From: LMUY01 sp964235495
GTDB taxonomy: Bacteria > Pseudomonadota > Alphaproteobacteria > Acetobacterales > Acetobacteraceae
DNA: 34,943 bases
NCBI GenBank assembly: GCA_964235495.1
Contig: CAXSAX010000037.1
Span: 1 to 34,943 of the forward strand
Direction of reading: 5' to 3'
The position numbers were made by a program, and so were the translations under genes. The notes below the pieces were generated by a model. The model was not told where the DNA came from, ran no database searches, and worked only from the letters and a program-made list of their open reading frames with translations. This document shows, one piece after another, positions 7,520 through 14,709 of the stretch (its first letter is position 1; each line of letters opens with the position of its first letter).

Positions 7520-8901
7520 TCGACCCGCTGCCCGCCGTGCTGGACCGCATCGAGGCCGGGCTCGACGCATCCCGGGCACGCTGGTTCGAGCTGCTGCGCA
7601 TCCCGAGCGTCAGCGCCCAGCCCGCCCACGCCGCCGATTGCGCCGCCGCCGCGGACTGGCTGCAGGCCTATCTCGCCGGGATCGGCTTCGACGCGCGGAT
7701 CGTCGGCACGCCGGGCCACCCCGTCGTCCTGGCGCATCATCCCGGCACGGCCCCCGGTCCGCGGCTGCTGTACTACGGGCACTACGACGTGCAGCCGGCC
7801 CAGCCGTTGGCGCTGTGGGACAGCCCGCCGTTCGAGCCGGTGCTGGGCGAGGGGCCGCACGGCGCCCGCATCACCGCCCGCGGCGCGGTGGACGACAAGG
7901 GCCAGGTCATGATGTGGTTGGAGGCGCTGCGCGGCTGGCATGACGCCGCCGGCGGCCCGCCCTGCCCGGTGACGGTGCTGATCGAGGGCGAGGAGGAGGT
8001 GGGCAGCCTCAACCTCGAACCCTTCCTGCTGGAGCACCGCGACGCGCTCGCCGCCGAGGTCGCCATCGTCAGCGACACGGGCATGTGGGACATCGACACC
8101 CCCGCCCTCACGACCCGGCTGCGCGGCATGGTGTATGTCGAGCTGACGCTGCGCGCGGCGGAGCGGGACCTGCACTCGGGGCTGTTCGGCGGCTCGGCGC
8201 TCAACCCGATCAACGCGCTCACCCGCATCCTCGGCGCGCTGCACGACGCGGACGGGCGGGTGCAGCTGCCAGGCTTCTACGACGGCGTCACCGAACTGCC
8301 GCCCGCCGTGGCAGCCGGGTGGCAGGCGCTCGGCTTCGACGAGGCGGCGTTTCTCGGCGGCATCGGCCTGTCCGTGCCGGCCGGCGAGCGTGGCCGGACG
8401 GCGCTGGAGCGGATGTGGGCGCGCCCCACCGCCGACATCAACGGCGTCTGGGGCGGCTACACCGGGGCCGGCAGCAAGACGGTGATCGCGGCGCAAGCCT
8501 CGGCCAAGGTGTCGTTCCGCCTGGTGCCGGGGCAGGACCCGGCGGCGGTATTCGTCGCCTTCCAGCGCTTCGTGGCCGAGCGCATGCCGGCCGATGCGCG
8601 GGTGGCGTTCGAGCTGTTCGGCAGCGCCCCCGGCGTGGAAATCCCGGACGGCAGCCCCTGGATGCAGGCCGCCCGCGCCGCCCTGGCCGACGAGTTCGGC
8701 CGCCCCGCCGTGACCATCGGCAGCGGCGGCTCGATCCCCGTGGTGGAGAGCATGAAACGGCTGCTCGGCTTGGATTCCCTGCTGATGGGGTTTGGCCTTG
8801 CAGACGACCAGGTGCACAGCCCGAACGAGAAATTTGAGTGGCGCTGCTTCCGCCACGGCCTGCGCAGCCACGCCCGGCTGCTGGCGAAGCTGGCCGGGTG
8901 A
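7516..8901 (+). CDS. M20-family metallopeptidase (dipeptidase/deacylase-like)
   Basis: The 461-residue protein is a zinc exopeptidase or deacylase of clan MH, family M20. The metal ligands and base are in place: His89 and Asp91 in YGHYDVQP, Asp126 in RGAVDDKGQ, Glu159/Glu160 in IEGEEEVGS, Asp187 in VSDTGMWD, and a late His at about 434 in DDQVHSPNEKF. The middle portion is the dimerisation domain. Overall it resembles the group usually annotated as dipeptidase (DUG1/carnosinase-like) rather than ArgE or DapE. No signal peptide is visible, so it is cytoplasmic. ATG 7516 overlaps the tetR stop by four bases, which places it under the same autoregulated promoter. The substrate is unknown. Confidence 0.92.
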   Translation: MIDPLPAVLDRIEAGLDASRARWFELLRIPSVSAQPAHAADCAAAADWLQAYLAGIGFDARIVGTPGHPVVLAHHPGTAPGPRLLYYGHYDVQPAQPLALWDSPPFEPVLGEGPHGARITARGAVDDKGQVMMWLEALRGWHDAAGGPPCPVTVLIEGEEEVGSLNLEPFLLEHRDALAAEVAIVSDTGMWDIDTPALTTRLRGMVYVELTLRAAERDLHSGLFGGSALNPINALTRILGALHDADGRVQLPGFYDGVTELPPAVAAGWQALGFDEAAFLGGIGLSVPAGERGRTALERMWARPTADINGVWGGYTGAGSKTVIAAQASAKVSFRLVPGQDPAAVFVAFQRFVAERMPADARVAFELFGSAPGVEIPDGSPWMQAARAALADEFGRPAVTIGSGGSIPVVESMKRLLGLDSLLMGFGLADDQVHSPNEKFEWRCFRHGLRSHARLLAKLAG

Positions 8902-8948
8902 ACTCCGGCAGCCGCCGTGCTATGGCAGCGCCGTCACAGGAGTCCACC

Positions 8949-9356
8949 ATGCCCTGCCTTCTCCGCCTGGCCGCGATCATGGCCCTGATCGGCCTCGGCG
9001 GCTGCGTGCCGCCACCCGACGGCTCCTCCGCCTACACGCCCGGCTACGGGACGACGCCCCCCGGCTATCCCGGCCAGTCCGGCTACCCAGCGCAGCCCGG
9101 GTACGCAACCCAGCCAGGCTACGGGGCGCAGCCAGGCTATGCCGCCCAGCCGGGTTATGGCGCCCCGCCCGGCTACGGGACGCAATCCAGCTACCCGCCC
9201 CCGCCGGGCTATGCGCCGCAGCAAGGCTATGGCGCGCCGCCCCAGGGCTATGGATCGCAGCAGGGCTATGGATCGCAGCAGCCCTATGGCGCGCAGCCGC
9301 CCGGCGACCCCTCGCCCTCTCAGGGCTACAGCCGCGGCTCCGGCCTGGGCTACTAG
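8949..9356 (+). CDS. Small lipoprotein with tyrosine-rich hexapeptide repeats
   Basis: This 135-residue protein has a short signal peptide with lipobox L16-G17-G18-C19. The rest is almost entirely low-complexity sequence. From Tyr40 to Tyr94 a tyrosine falls at every sixth residue, in units like YGAQPG, YATQPG and YAAQPG. After a one-residue slip the pattern continues at 101, 107 and 113, for 17 tyrosines in total. No folded domain is visible, and it is probably disordered and tethered to a membrane. AGGAG (8938-8942) lies six bases before ATG 8949. I recognise no family. Cell-surface adhesion, cross-linking or periplasmic spacer roles are all possible. It is a real gene by signal peptide, RBS and preserved frame. 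Confidence 0.8.
   Translation: MPCLLRLAAIMALIGLGGCVPPPDGSSAYTPGYGTTPPGYPGQSGYPAQPGYATQPGYGAQPGYAAQPGYGAPPGYGTQSSYPPPPGYAPQQGYGAPPQGYGSQQGYGSQQPYGAQPPGDPSPSQGYSRGSGLGY
9045..9302 (+). repeat. Degenerate 18-bp tandem repeat array inside the lipoprotein gene
   Basis: The hexapeptide repeat corresponds to an 18-base unit. Most copies have diverged at synonymous and some replacement positions. Two adjacent copies at 9244-9261 and 9262-9279 (AGGGCTATGGATCGCAGC) are identical, which points to recent duplication and probable length variation between strains. Confidence 0.75.
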
Positions 9357-9377
9357 CCGCCTAGCCGCTGCACATGG

Positions 9378-9394
9378 GCGGTGCTACCCACCGC
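9378..9394 (+). terminator. Candidate hairpin after the repeat lipoprotein gene
   Basis: GCGGTG (9378-9383) pairs with CACCGC (9389-9394) across a five-base loop, 22 bases after the lipoprotein stop and just before hisG. There is no T-run, so at best it is a weak terminator or processing hairpin. Confidence 0.3.
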
Positions 9395-9418
9395 TCCTCC
9401 CGTCCAACCAAGGCAGCC

Positions 9419-10111
9419 ATGACCGCGCACTTCCCGGCCTCCACGCTGGCGCCGGAGCAAACCGGCCCGCTGGTGCTGGCCCTGCCGAAGGGCCGCATCC
9501 TGCGCGAATGCGGCGCGCTGCTGGCCCGCGCCGGGGTGCACCCGGCTGCCGACTACCTGGACGAGGATTCCCGCCGCCTGCGTTTCCCCACCGATGACCC
9601 GGCGCTCGACGTGGTGCGCGTGCGCCCGTTCGACGTCGCGACCTTTGTGGCGTTCGGCGGCGCGCAGGTGGGCATCTGCGGCTCCGACGTGCTGATGGAG
9701 TTCGACTACCCGGAGCTTTACGCGCCGCTCGACCTGGATATCGGGCACTGCCGGGTCAGCGTGGCCGGCCCGTCCGGTTGGATCGACACGGCGGAGTCCC
9801 GGCTGTGGTCCCGCGTGCGGGTGGCGACCAAGTATCCGAACATCGCCCGCCGCCACTTCGCCGCCCGCGGCATCCACGCCGACGTGGTGCACCTGAACGG
9901 CGCGATGGAGCTTGCGCCAAGCCTCGGGCTGTCCCGCCTGATCGTGGACCTGGTGCAGACCGGGTCCACCCTGGCCGCCAACGGCCTGAAGGAGAGCGAG
10001 GTGATCGCCCGCGTGTCGAGCCGCCTGGTGGTGAACCGCACCGCGTTGAAGACCCAGCCCGAAGCGGTGGGCGGCTGGATCGAGCGGTTCCGCCTGGCGC
10101 TGGCGTCATGA
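9419..10111 (+). CDS. hisG: ATP phosphoribosyltransferase, short form
   Basis: HisG catalyses the first step of histidine biosynthesis, joining ATP and PRPP to give phosphoribosyl-ATP. From ATG 9419 the product is 230 residues. It contains VLALPKGRILRECGALL at the N-terminus and the PRPP-binding loop DLVQTGSTLAANGL, and it lacks the C-terminal regulatory ACT-like domain. It is therefore the short HisG type that needs HisZ as a regulatory partner, which is not in this window. AAGG (9410-9413) precedes the ATG. An in-frame start at 9374 would add 15 residues and is less likely. The gene overlaps hisD by four bases (ATGA), so the two are coupled. Confidence 0.93.
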   Translation: MTAHFPASTLAPEQTGPLVLALPKGRILRECGALLARAGVHPAADYLDEDSRRLRFPTDDPALDVVRVRPFDVATFVAFGGAQVGICGSDVLMEFDYPELYAPLDLDIGHCRVSVAGPSGWIDTAESRLWSRVRVATKYPNIARRHFAARGIHADVVHLNGAMELAPSLGLSRLIVDLVQTGSTLAANGLKESEVIARVSSRLVVNRTALKTQPEAVGGWIERFRLALAS

Positions 10112-11406
10112 GGCGGCTGGACACGGCGGAACACGGCTTCGTCGCGGCGTTCGACGCGCTGCTGGACGAGGCGCGGGACACCACCGCCCGCGTGGACGGC
10201 CCGGTGGCGGCCATCATCGCCGCCGTGCGCGAACGCGGCGACGCGGCGCTGTGCGGCTTCACGGCCCAATTCGACCAGCACGCCCTAACGCCCGACCGCA
10301 TCCGCATCGGCGCGGACGAGATCGACGCCGCGGCCAGCGCCGTCCCGGCCGAGCTGGCGGCGGCGCTGAACCTGGCCGCCACCCGCATCGAGGCGTTCCA
10401 CCGCCTGCAGCTGCCGCAGGACATCGAGACCACGGATGCCGCCGGGCTGCGCATGGGCATGCGCTGGACGGCGCTGGACGCGGCGGGGCTCTACGTGCCT
10501 GGCGGCAAGGCCGCGTATCCCTCCTCCGTGCTGATGAACGCCATCCCTGCCCGCGTTGCGGGGGTGAAGCGGCTGGCGATGTGCGTGCCGACGCCGGGTG
10601 GGGCGCTGAACCCGCTGGTGCTGGCGGCCGCCCGGCGCGCCGGGGTGTCCGAGGTGTACCGCGTCGGCGGGGCGCAGGCGGTGGCGGCCATGGCCTACGG
10701 CACCGCCACCATCGCGGCTGTGGACCGCATCGTGGGCCCGGGCAACGCCTACGTGGCGGAAGCCAAGCGGCAGGTGTTCGGCCGCGTCGGCATCGACGGC
10801 ATCGCCGGCCCGTCCGAGGTGGTAATCCTGGCCGATCACACCGCCGACCCGCGCCGGGTGGCGATCGACCTGCTGGCGCAAGCCGAGCACGACGAGAACG
10901 CGCAATCCATCCTGCTCACCGACGACCCGGCGCTGGCCGACGCCGTGGCCCATGCCGTCACCGCCGAGCTGCGCAGCCTGCACCGCCAGGAGGCCGCCGC
11001 CTCCTGGCGCGACCATGGCTGCATCATCCGCGTCCGCGACTGGGCCGAAGGCGCCGCGCTCACCGATCGCCTAGCGCCCGAGCACCTGCAGATCATGGTG
11101 GCGGACCCGGCGGCGCTGTTCGCCCGCATCAAGCACGCCGGCGCCGCCTTCCTGGGCTCGGACTGCCCGGAAGCGCTCGGCGACTACGTGGCTGGGCCGA
11201 ACCACGTGCTGCCGACCGGCCGCACCGCCCGTTTCGCCTCCGGCTTGTCGGTGTTCGACTTCCTCAAGCGCACCACCTGGGTGCAGGCCGATGCCGCCTC
11301 CCTCGCCCGGGTCGGCCCGGCGGCCGTGGCGCTGGCGGAGGCGGAAGGCTTGCAGGCCCATGCCCGCAGCGTCGCCATGCGCCTGGGACAATGCCCGCGC
11401 GCTTGA
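10108..11406 (+). CDS. hisD: Histidinol dehydrogenase
   Basis: HisD performs the last two steps of histidine synthesis, the NAD+-dependent four-electron oxidation of L-histidinol to L-histidine, as a zinc-dependent homodimer. The 432-residue length is typical. Landmarks are AGLYVPGGKAAYPSSVLMNAIPA, the NAD-binding VGGAQAVAAMAYGT, IVGPGNAYVAEAK, GIAGPSEVVILAD, the LAQAEHDENAQ segment with a zinc ligand, and GPNHVLPTGRTARFASGLSVFDFLKR. ATG 10108 overlaps the hisG stop (ATGA). Downstream lies infA after 65 bases. In many alphaproteobacteria a UPF0262 gene and a phosphatase gene sit in that gap, and both are missing here. Confidence 0.96.
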   Translation: MRRLDTAEHGFVAAFDALLDEARDTTARVDGPVAAIIAAVRERGDAALCGFTAQFDQHALTPDRIRIGADEIDAAASAVPAELAAALNLAATRIEAFHRLQLPQDIETTDAAGLRMGMRWTALDAAGLYVPGGKAAYPSSVLMNAIPARVAGVKRLAMCVPTPGGALNPLVLAAARRAGVSEVYRVGGAQAVAAMAYGTATIAAVDRIVGPGNAYVAEAKRQVFGRVGIDGIAGPSEVVILADHTADPRRVAIDLLAQAEHDENAQSILLTDDPALADAVAHAVTAELRSLHRQEAAASWRDHGCIIRVRDWAEGAALTDRLAPEHLQIMVADPAALFARIKHAGAAFLGSDCPEALGDYVAGPNHVLPTGRTARFASGLSVFDFLKRTTWVQADAASLARVGPAAVALAEAEGLQAHARSVAMRLGQCPRA

Positions 11407-11471
11407 CCCGGTGCGGCTGCCACATCATGTTCCGCCCCGTCAACGGGACAGAAGGCGCGTAGAGATCATGC

Positions 11472-11690
11472 ATGTCTAAAGAGGATATGATCGAGTTCAG
11501 CGGCACCGTCTTGGAGCTGCTGCCCAACGCGATGTTCCGCGTGAAGTTGGACAACGAGCACAGCATCCTGGCGCATACCTCCGGCAAGATGCGCAAGAAC
11601 CGCATCCGCGTGCTCGCGGGGGACCGGGTCAACGTCGAGATGACTCCCTATGATCTGAGCAAGGGCCGGATCACCTTCCGTTTCAAGTGA
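11472..11690 (+). CDS. infA: Translation initiation factor IF-1
   Basis: This 72-residue protein is a complete IF-1, a single OB-fold that occupies the ribosomal A site during initiation. It reads MSKEDMIEFSGTVLELLPNA at the start and keeps the diagnostic ILAHTSGKMRKNRIRVLAGDRV and YDLSKGRITFR segments. Its position ahead of maf, rng, yacG and tRNA-Phe is the standard alphaproteobacterial arrangement. The last codons and the stop lie in the first unit of an 18-base tandem duplication. The second unit supplies a further in-frame TGA (11706-11708). Confidence 0.97.
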   Translation: MSKEDMIEFSGTVLELLPNAMFRVKLDNEHSILAHTSGKMRKNRIRVLAGDRVNVEMTPYDLSKGRITFRFK

Positions 11691-11716
11691 TTTGGCCGTT
11701 TCAAGTGACTTGGCCA
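11681..11716 (+). repeat. 18-bp tandem duplication across the infA stop and maf start
   Basis: Unit 1 (11681-11698, TTTCAAGTGATTTGGCCG) and unit 2 (11699-11716, TTTCAAGTGACTTGGCCA) differ at two positions. Each carries a TGA in the infA frame and a TTG in the maf frame, so the duplication doubled both the stop and the possible start. Confidence 0.85.
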
Positions 11717-12306
11717 CCTCAAGCGCGTTACGGAGCCGCCCATCGCTGACGCTGGCCTCCGCCAGCCCGCGCCGCCTGGCCCTCCTGGCCCAGGTTGGCA
11801 TCACCCCCGACCACATCCGCCCCGCCGACCTCGACGAGACCCCTCAGCACGACGAGATGCCGCGGCTGCACGCTGCCCGGCTGGCGCGGGAGAAGGCGGC
11901 TGTGGCGCACGTGCCGGGTGGCTTCACCCTGGCGGCGGATACGGTGGTGGGCCTCGGCCGTCGGATCCTGCCCAAGGCCCTGGACCCCGGCCAGGTTGCC
12001 GCTTGCCTCAAGATGCTGTCGGGGCGGCGTCACCATGTGCTGACAGCCGTGGTGCTGCTGGGTCCGGACGGGCGCGCCACGGAGCGTCTGGTGGACAGCG
12101 TGGTGGCGTTCGCCCGGCTGACTCCAGGGCAGCTGGCAGGCTACGCCGCGTGCGGCGAAGGCGAGGGCAAGGCAGGCGGCTATGCCATCCAGGGCCGCGC
12201 CGGCGCCTTTGTGCGCTTCTTGGGCGGCAGCTACACCGGGGTGGTGGGGCTGCCGCTGTTCGAGACAATGCAGCTGCTGCGCGGCCAAGGCTGGCTCTCG
12301 CCGTGA
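11692..12306 (+). CDS. maf: Maf-family nucleotide pyrophosphatase
   Basis: Maf proteins hydrolyse non-canonical or pyrimidine nucleoside triphosphates to the monophosphate, acting as house-cleaning enzymes. The signature LTLASASPRRLALLAQVG, the EKA motif (AREKAAVAH), the AADTVV motif and GKAGGYAIQGRAGAFV are present. The start is uncertain: TTG 11692 (204 residues) and TTG 11710 (198 residues) occupy the same place in the two units of a tandem duplication. No ATG or GTG lies before the SASPRR motif and no clear Shine-Dalgarno is visible, so re-initiation after infA is likely. The stop overlaps the GTG start of the RNase gene. Confidence 0.9.
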   Translation: MAVSSDLATSSALRSRPSLTLASASPRRLALLAQVGITPDHIRPADLDETPQHDEMPRLHAARLAREKAAVAHVPGGFTLAADTVVGLGRRILPKALDPGQVAACLKMLSGRRHHVLTAVVLLGPDGRATERLVDSVVAFARLTPGQLAGYAACGEGEGKAGGYAIQGRAGAFVRFLGGSYTGVVGLPLFETMQLLRGQGWLSP

Positions 12307-13388
12307 CCCTGCACGCCGCCTGCAGCCCGGGCGAAGTCCGGGTGGCGGCGACGCAGGGCGGCCAATTGGTAGATTATGCGATCTGGCGGCCGGGCCGTCC
12401 CGACGGCGTGGGCGACACGCATCGTGGCCGGGTCACGGCGGTGGTCCCCGGCATGGCGGGCGCGTTCGTCGCCATCGAGGGCGCGGATGGCTTCCTGCCC
12501 GACAGCGCGGGCGCTGCCGGCCGCGGGGTGGGCGACATGCTGTGCGTGGCGGTCGTGCGTGCGGCCCAGGGCGGCAAGGGCCCCCGCCTGGCTGTGGCGG
12601 TGCAGGGGGCCGGCGCTGGGTCCCCTGCCCTGCTTCGCCGCGGCCCGAACGCGGTCGAGCGGCTGGCTGCGCTGCATGGCGGTGCAGTCCTGGTGGATGA
12701 TCCCGCGGTGGCGGCTGCGCTGCGACCCCTGCTGGGGGAGCGGGTCGCGGTGGGCCCGTCCTGGGATGAAACGCTCTGCTCCGCAGTGGCGGCCTTGGCT
12801 GAACCCGTTGCCGCCCTGCCCGGGGGCTTGCGGGCCTGCATCGAGCCGACGGCGGCGCTCGTGGCCATCGACATGGACATGGCCCGCGCCACGGCCGGCG
12901 CGGAACCCAAGCAGGCGAAGCAGGAGGCCGCGAACCGGGCGGCGCTGCCCGCGCTCGCACGCCAGATTCGGCTGCGCAACCTGTCCGGCGCGATCCTGGT
13001 CGACCTGGCCGGGCTGTCGGTGCGGCGCCGGGCCGCGTTGGCCGATGCATTCCGCGACGCCCTGGCGCCTGACCCGCTCCGTCCCCGGCTGCTTGGCTTC
13101 ACGGCCGGGGGGCTGGCGGAACTGCAGCGCCCCCGCATCCATCCGCCGCTGCATGAGCTGCTGGCCGGCCCCCACGCGGCCGGGCTGGCGGCGCTGCGCG
13201 AAGTGGTTGCGGGCGCCGATGCAGCAGGCGCGCCCGTGCTGCGGGCGGCTCCGGACGTGGTCTCGGCCCTGGAGGCCGATCCCGTGGCGTTGCCCGCCCT
13301 TGCCAACCGGCTCGGCCGCGCCCTTGTCCTGCGCTCGGACCCGGCGCTGCCCTCCTGCGCCACTGCCCTGGAGAGCCATCGTGGCTGA
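12303..13388 (+). CDS. rng: Minimal RNase E/G-family protein
   Basis: The 361-residue protein aligns with the S1 and nuclease core of RNase E/G, endonucleases that process rRNA and start mRNA decay. An S1-like segment (about 38-100: GDTHRGRVTAVVPGMAGAFVAIE) is followed by the catalytic core with EPTAALVAIDMDMARAT (Asp190) and RNLSGAILVDLAGL (Asp234), matching D303 and D346 of E. coli RNase E. The Asn that follows the first Asp in RNase E (D-x-N) is Asp192 here. No CPxC zinc link is present, and the protein is much shorter than E. coli RNase G (about 489). GTG 12303 overlaps the maf stop (GTGA). The position between maf and yacG is conserved in relatives. Confidence 0.87.
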   Translation: MTLHAACSPGEVRVAATQGGQLVDYAIWRPGRPDGVGDTHRGRVTAVVPGMAGAFVAIEGADGFLPDSAGAAGRGVGDMLCVAVVRAAQGGKGPRLAVAVQGAGAGSPALLRRGPNAVERLAALHGGAVLVDDPAVAAALRPLLGERVAVGPSWDETLCSAVAALAEPVAALPGGLRACIEPTAALVAIDMDMARATAGAEPKQAKQEAANRAALPALARQIRLRNLSGAILVDLAGLSVRRRAALADAFRDALAPDPLRPRLLGFTAGGLAELQRPRIHPPLHELLAGPHAAGLAALREVVAGADAAGAPVLRAAPDVVSALEADPVALPALANRLGRALVLRSDPALPSCATALESHRG

Positions 13389-13554
13389 ACCGCCCCCGCC
13401 CGGAACTTGCCCTATCTGCGGCGCGACGCCCGATCCGAAGCTGCGGCCGTTCTGCTCGGCCCGCTGCGCCGACGTGGACCTGGGCCGTTGGTTTACCGGT
13501 CAATACCGGCTGCCCACCCGCCCCGACGAGGAAGAGACCGGCGAGGGCGCTTGA
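13381..13554 (+). CDS. yacG: DNA gyrase inhibitor YacG (zinc-ribbon protein)
   Basis: This 57-residue protein holds the YacG zinc ribbon: CPICG near residues 10-14 and FCSARCADVDLGRWF further on, giving four cysteine ligands. In E. coli YacG binds GyrB and blocks DNA binding by gyrase. It ends in an acidic tail (PDEEETGEGA), as is usual in the family. The GTG start at 13381 overlaps the end of the RNase gene by eight bases, so the four genes infA, maf, rng and yacG form one tightly packed unit. The tRNA-Phe gene follows 56 bases later with its own promoter. Confidence 0.92.
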   Translation: MAEPPPPGTCPICGATPDPKLRPFCSARCADVDLGRWFTGQYRLPTRPDEEETGEGA

Positions 13555-13565
13555 TCCGCCAAGGC

Positions 13566-13594
13566 TTGAACAGAGCTGGCGCATCCGCTACACG
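13566..13594 (+). promoter_or_regulatory. Sigma-70 type promoter for tRNA-Phe
   Basis: TTGAAC (13566-13571) and TACACG (13589-13594) are separated by exactly 17 bases and end 16 bases before the mature tRNA. The spacing and GC-rich discriminator fit a stringently controlled stable-RNA promoter. Confidence 0.6.
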
Positions 13595-13610
13595 CGCCGC
13601 TTCCAGCGTT

Positions 13611-13686
13611 GCCCAGGTAGCTCAGCTGGTAGAGCATGCGACTGAAAATCGCAGTGTCGGTGGTTCGACTCCGCCCCTGGGCACCA
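13611..13686 (+). tRNA. tRNA-Phe (anticodon GAA)
   Basis: The 76-base gene folds as a standard cloverleaf. Acceptor GCCCAGG (13611-13617) pairs with CCTGGGC, followed by discriminator A and encoded CCA (13684-13686). The D arm contains AGCTCAGCTGGTAGAGC. The anticodon loop CTGAAAA has GAA at 13644-13646. The T arm contains GGTTCGACTCC. The CCA end is genomically encoded. Its place downstream of infA-maf-rng-yacG matches other alphaproteobacteria. Confidence 0.97.
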
Positions 13687-13705
13687 ATCTCCTCTCCTGC
13701 GCTCA

Positions 13706-13723
13706 GGCCGGCTGCTTTCGGCC
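13706..13723 (+). terminator. Candidate hairpin after tRNA-Phe
   Basis: GGCCG (13706-13710) pairs with CGGCC (13719-13723) over an eight-base loop, 20 bases beyond the tRNA. There is no T-run. The rest of the 177-base gap up to the dehydrogenase gene shows nothing further that I can support, apart from an isolated TTGACA at 13830-13835. Confidence 0.3.
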
Positions 13724-13863
13724 AGCCCGTCGGCGGGTCGCACGAAGGCCGGCTTTCCAGGCCGACTACAAACCTCTGCCGCCGCCATAGTTGACCGGCG
13801 CGGTGGAGCGCACCCAGTAGCGGGCCGTTTTGACAGCGCGGTGCCTTGTGCCGAAGCTGGGAC

Positions 13864-14700
13864 ATGGCAGCCAAGACCCCCTTCCCGATCGAGAACGCCA
13901 CTGCCGTCATCACCGGCGCCGCCAGCGGGATCGGGCGGGCCTTGGCGCTCGACCTCGCGCGTCGGAAAGGCGCCTTGGCCCTGGTGGACCGGGACGGCGC
14001 CGGCCTGGCCGCCGTGGCGGCGCAAGCCCGCGAGAGCGGCGTGGCCGTGACTGAGCACATGCTGGATGTGGCCGACGCTGCCGCGGTCAAGGCGCTGCCG
14101 GCGGCGGTGGTCGCCAGCCACGGCCGGGTCAACCTGCTGGTGAACAATGCGGGCGTCGGCCTGATGGGCACGTTCCAGCAGCTCACCGCGGAGGAGTTCG
14201 ACTGGCTGTTCGCGATCAACTTCACCGCAACCGTGCAGTTCACCCGTGCCTTTCTGCCGCTGCTGCTCGCCGAACCGGTGGCCCAGCTGGTCAACCTGTC
14301 CTCCATCTTCGGCATCGTGGCGCCCAGCGGCAACACGGCCTACTGCGCGGCCAAGTTTGCCGTGCGCGGCTTCAGCGAGTCGCTGCGGCACGAGCTGGAG
14401 ACGACCGGCGTGGGCGTCACCGTGGTGCACCCGGGCGGCGTCGCCACCAACATCGCCCGCGACACCCGGGTCAGCGCCACCATCGACCCGGAGGACGCCA
14501 AGCGCGCCATCGCCAGGTTCTCCCGCGGCCTGGTCACGTCGCCCGAGGCGGCGGCGGCCCGCATCATCCAGGGCATCATCCGGCGGGAGCGCCGGGTCCT
14601 GGTCGGCCGCGACGCCATCGCGATGGATCGCATCCAGCGCCTGGCGCCGACGGGTTACTGGGCCATCTTGCGCAAGAGGATGGGCGCGCGCCCACAATAG
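13864..14700 (+). CDS. Short-chain dehydrogenase/reductase
   Basis: The 278-residue protein is a classical SDR with a Rossmann fold. The cofactor loop is TGAASGIG (17-24), NNAG is at 94-97, and the catalytic Ser147, Tyr160 and Lys164 (YCAAK) are present. Asp43 after the second strand (LVDRDG) suggests NAD(H) preference. The substrate loop and C-terminal extension (about 40 residues beyond the core) resemble SDRs found beside lipid or hydroxyacid esterases. ATG 13864 is preferred; an upstream ATG at 13846 would add six residues. The following esterase gene starts nine bases after the stop, so the pair is probably co-transcribed. Confidence 0.88.
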   Translation: MAAKTPFPIENATAVITGAASGIGRALALDLARRKGALALVDRDGAGLAAVAAQARESGVAVTEHMLDVADAAAVKALPAAVVASHGRVNLLVNNAGVGLMGTFQQLTAEEFDWLFAINFTATVQFTRAFLPLLLAEPVAQLVNLSSIFGIVAPSGNTAYCAAKFAVRGFSESLRHELETTGVGVTVVHPGGVATNIARDTRVSATIDPEDAKRAIARFSRGLVTSPEAAAARIIQGIIRRERRVLVGRDAIAMDRIQRLAPTGYWAILRKRMGARPQ

Positions 14701-14709
14701 GATTTACCC

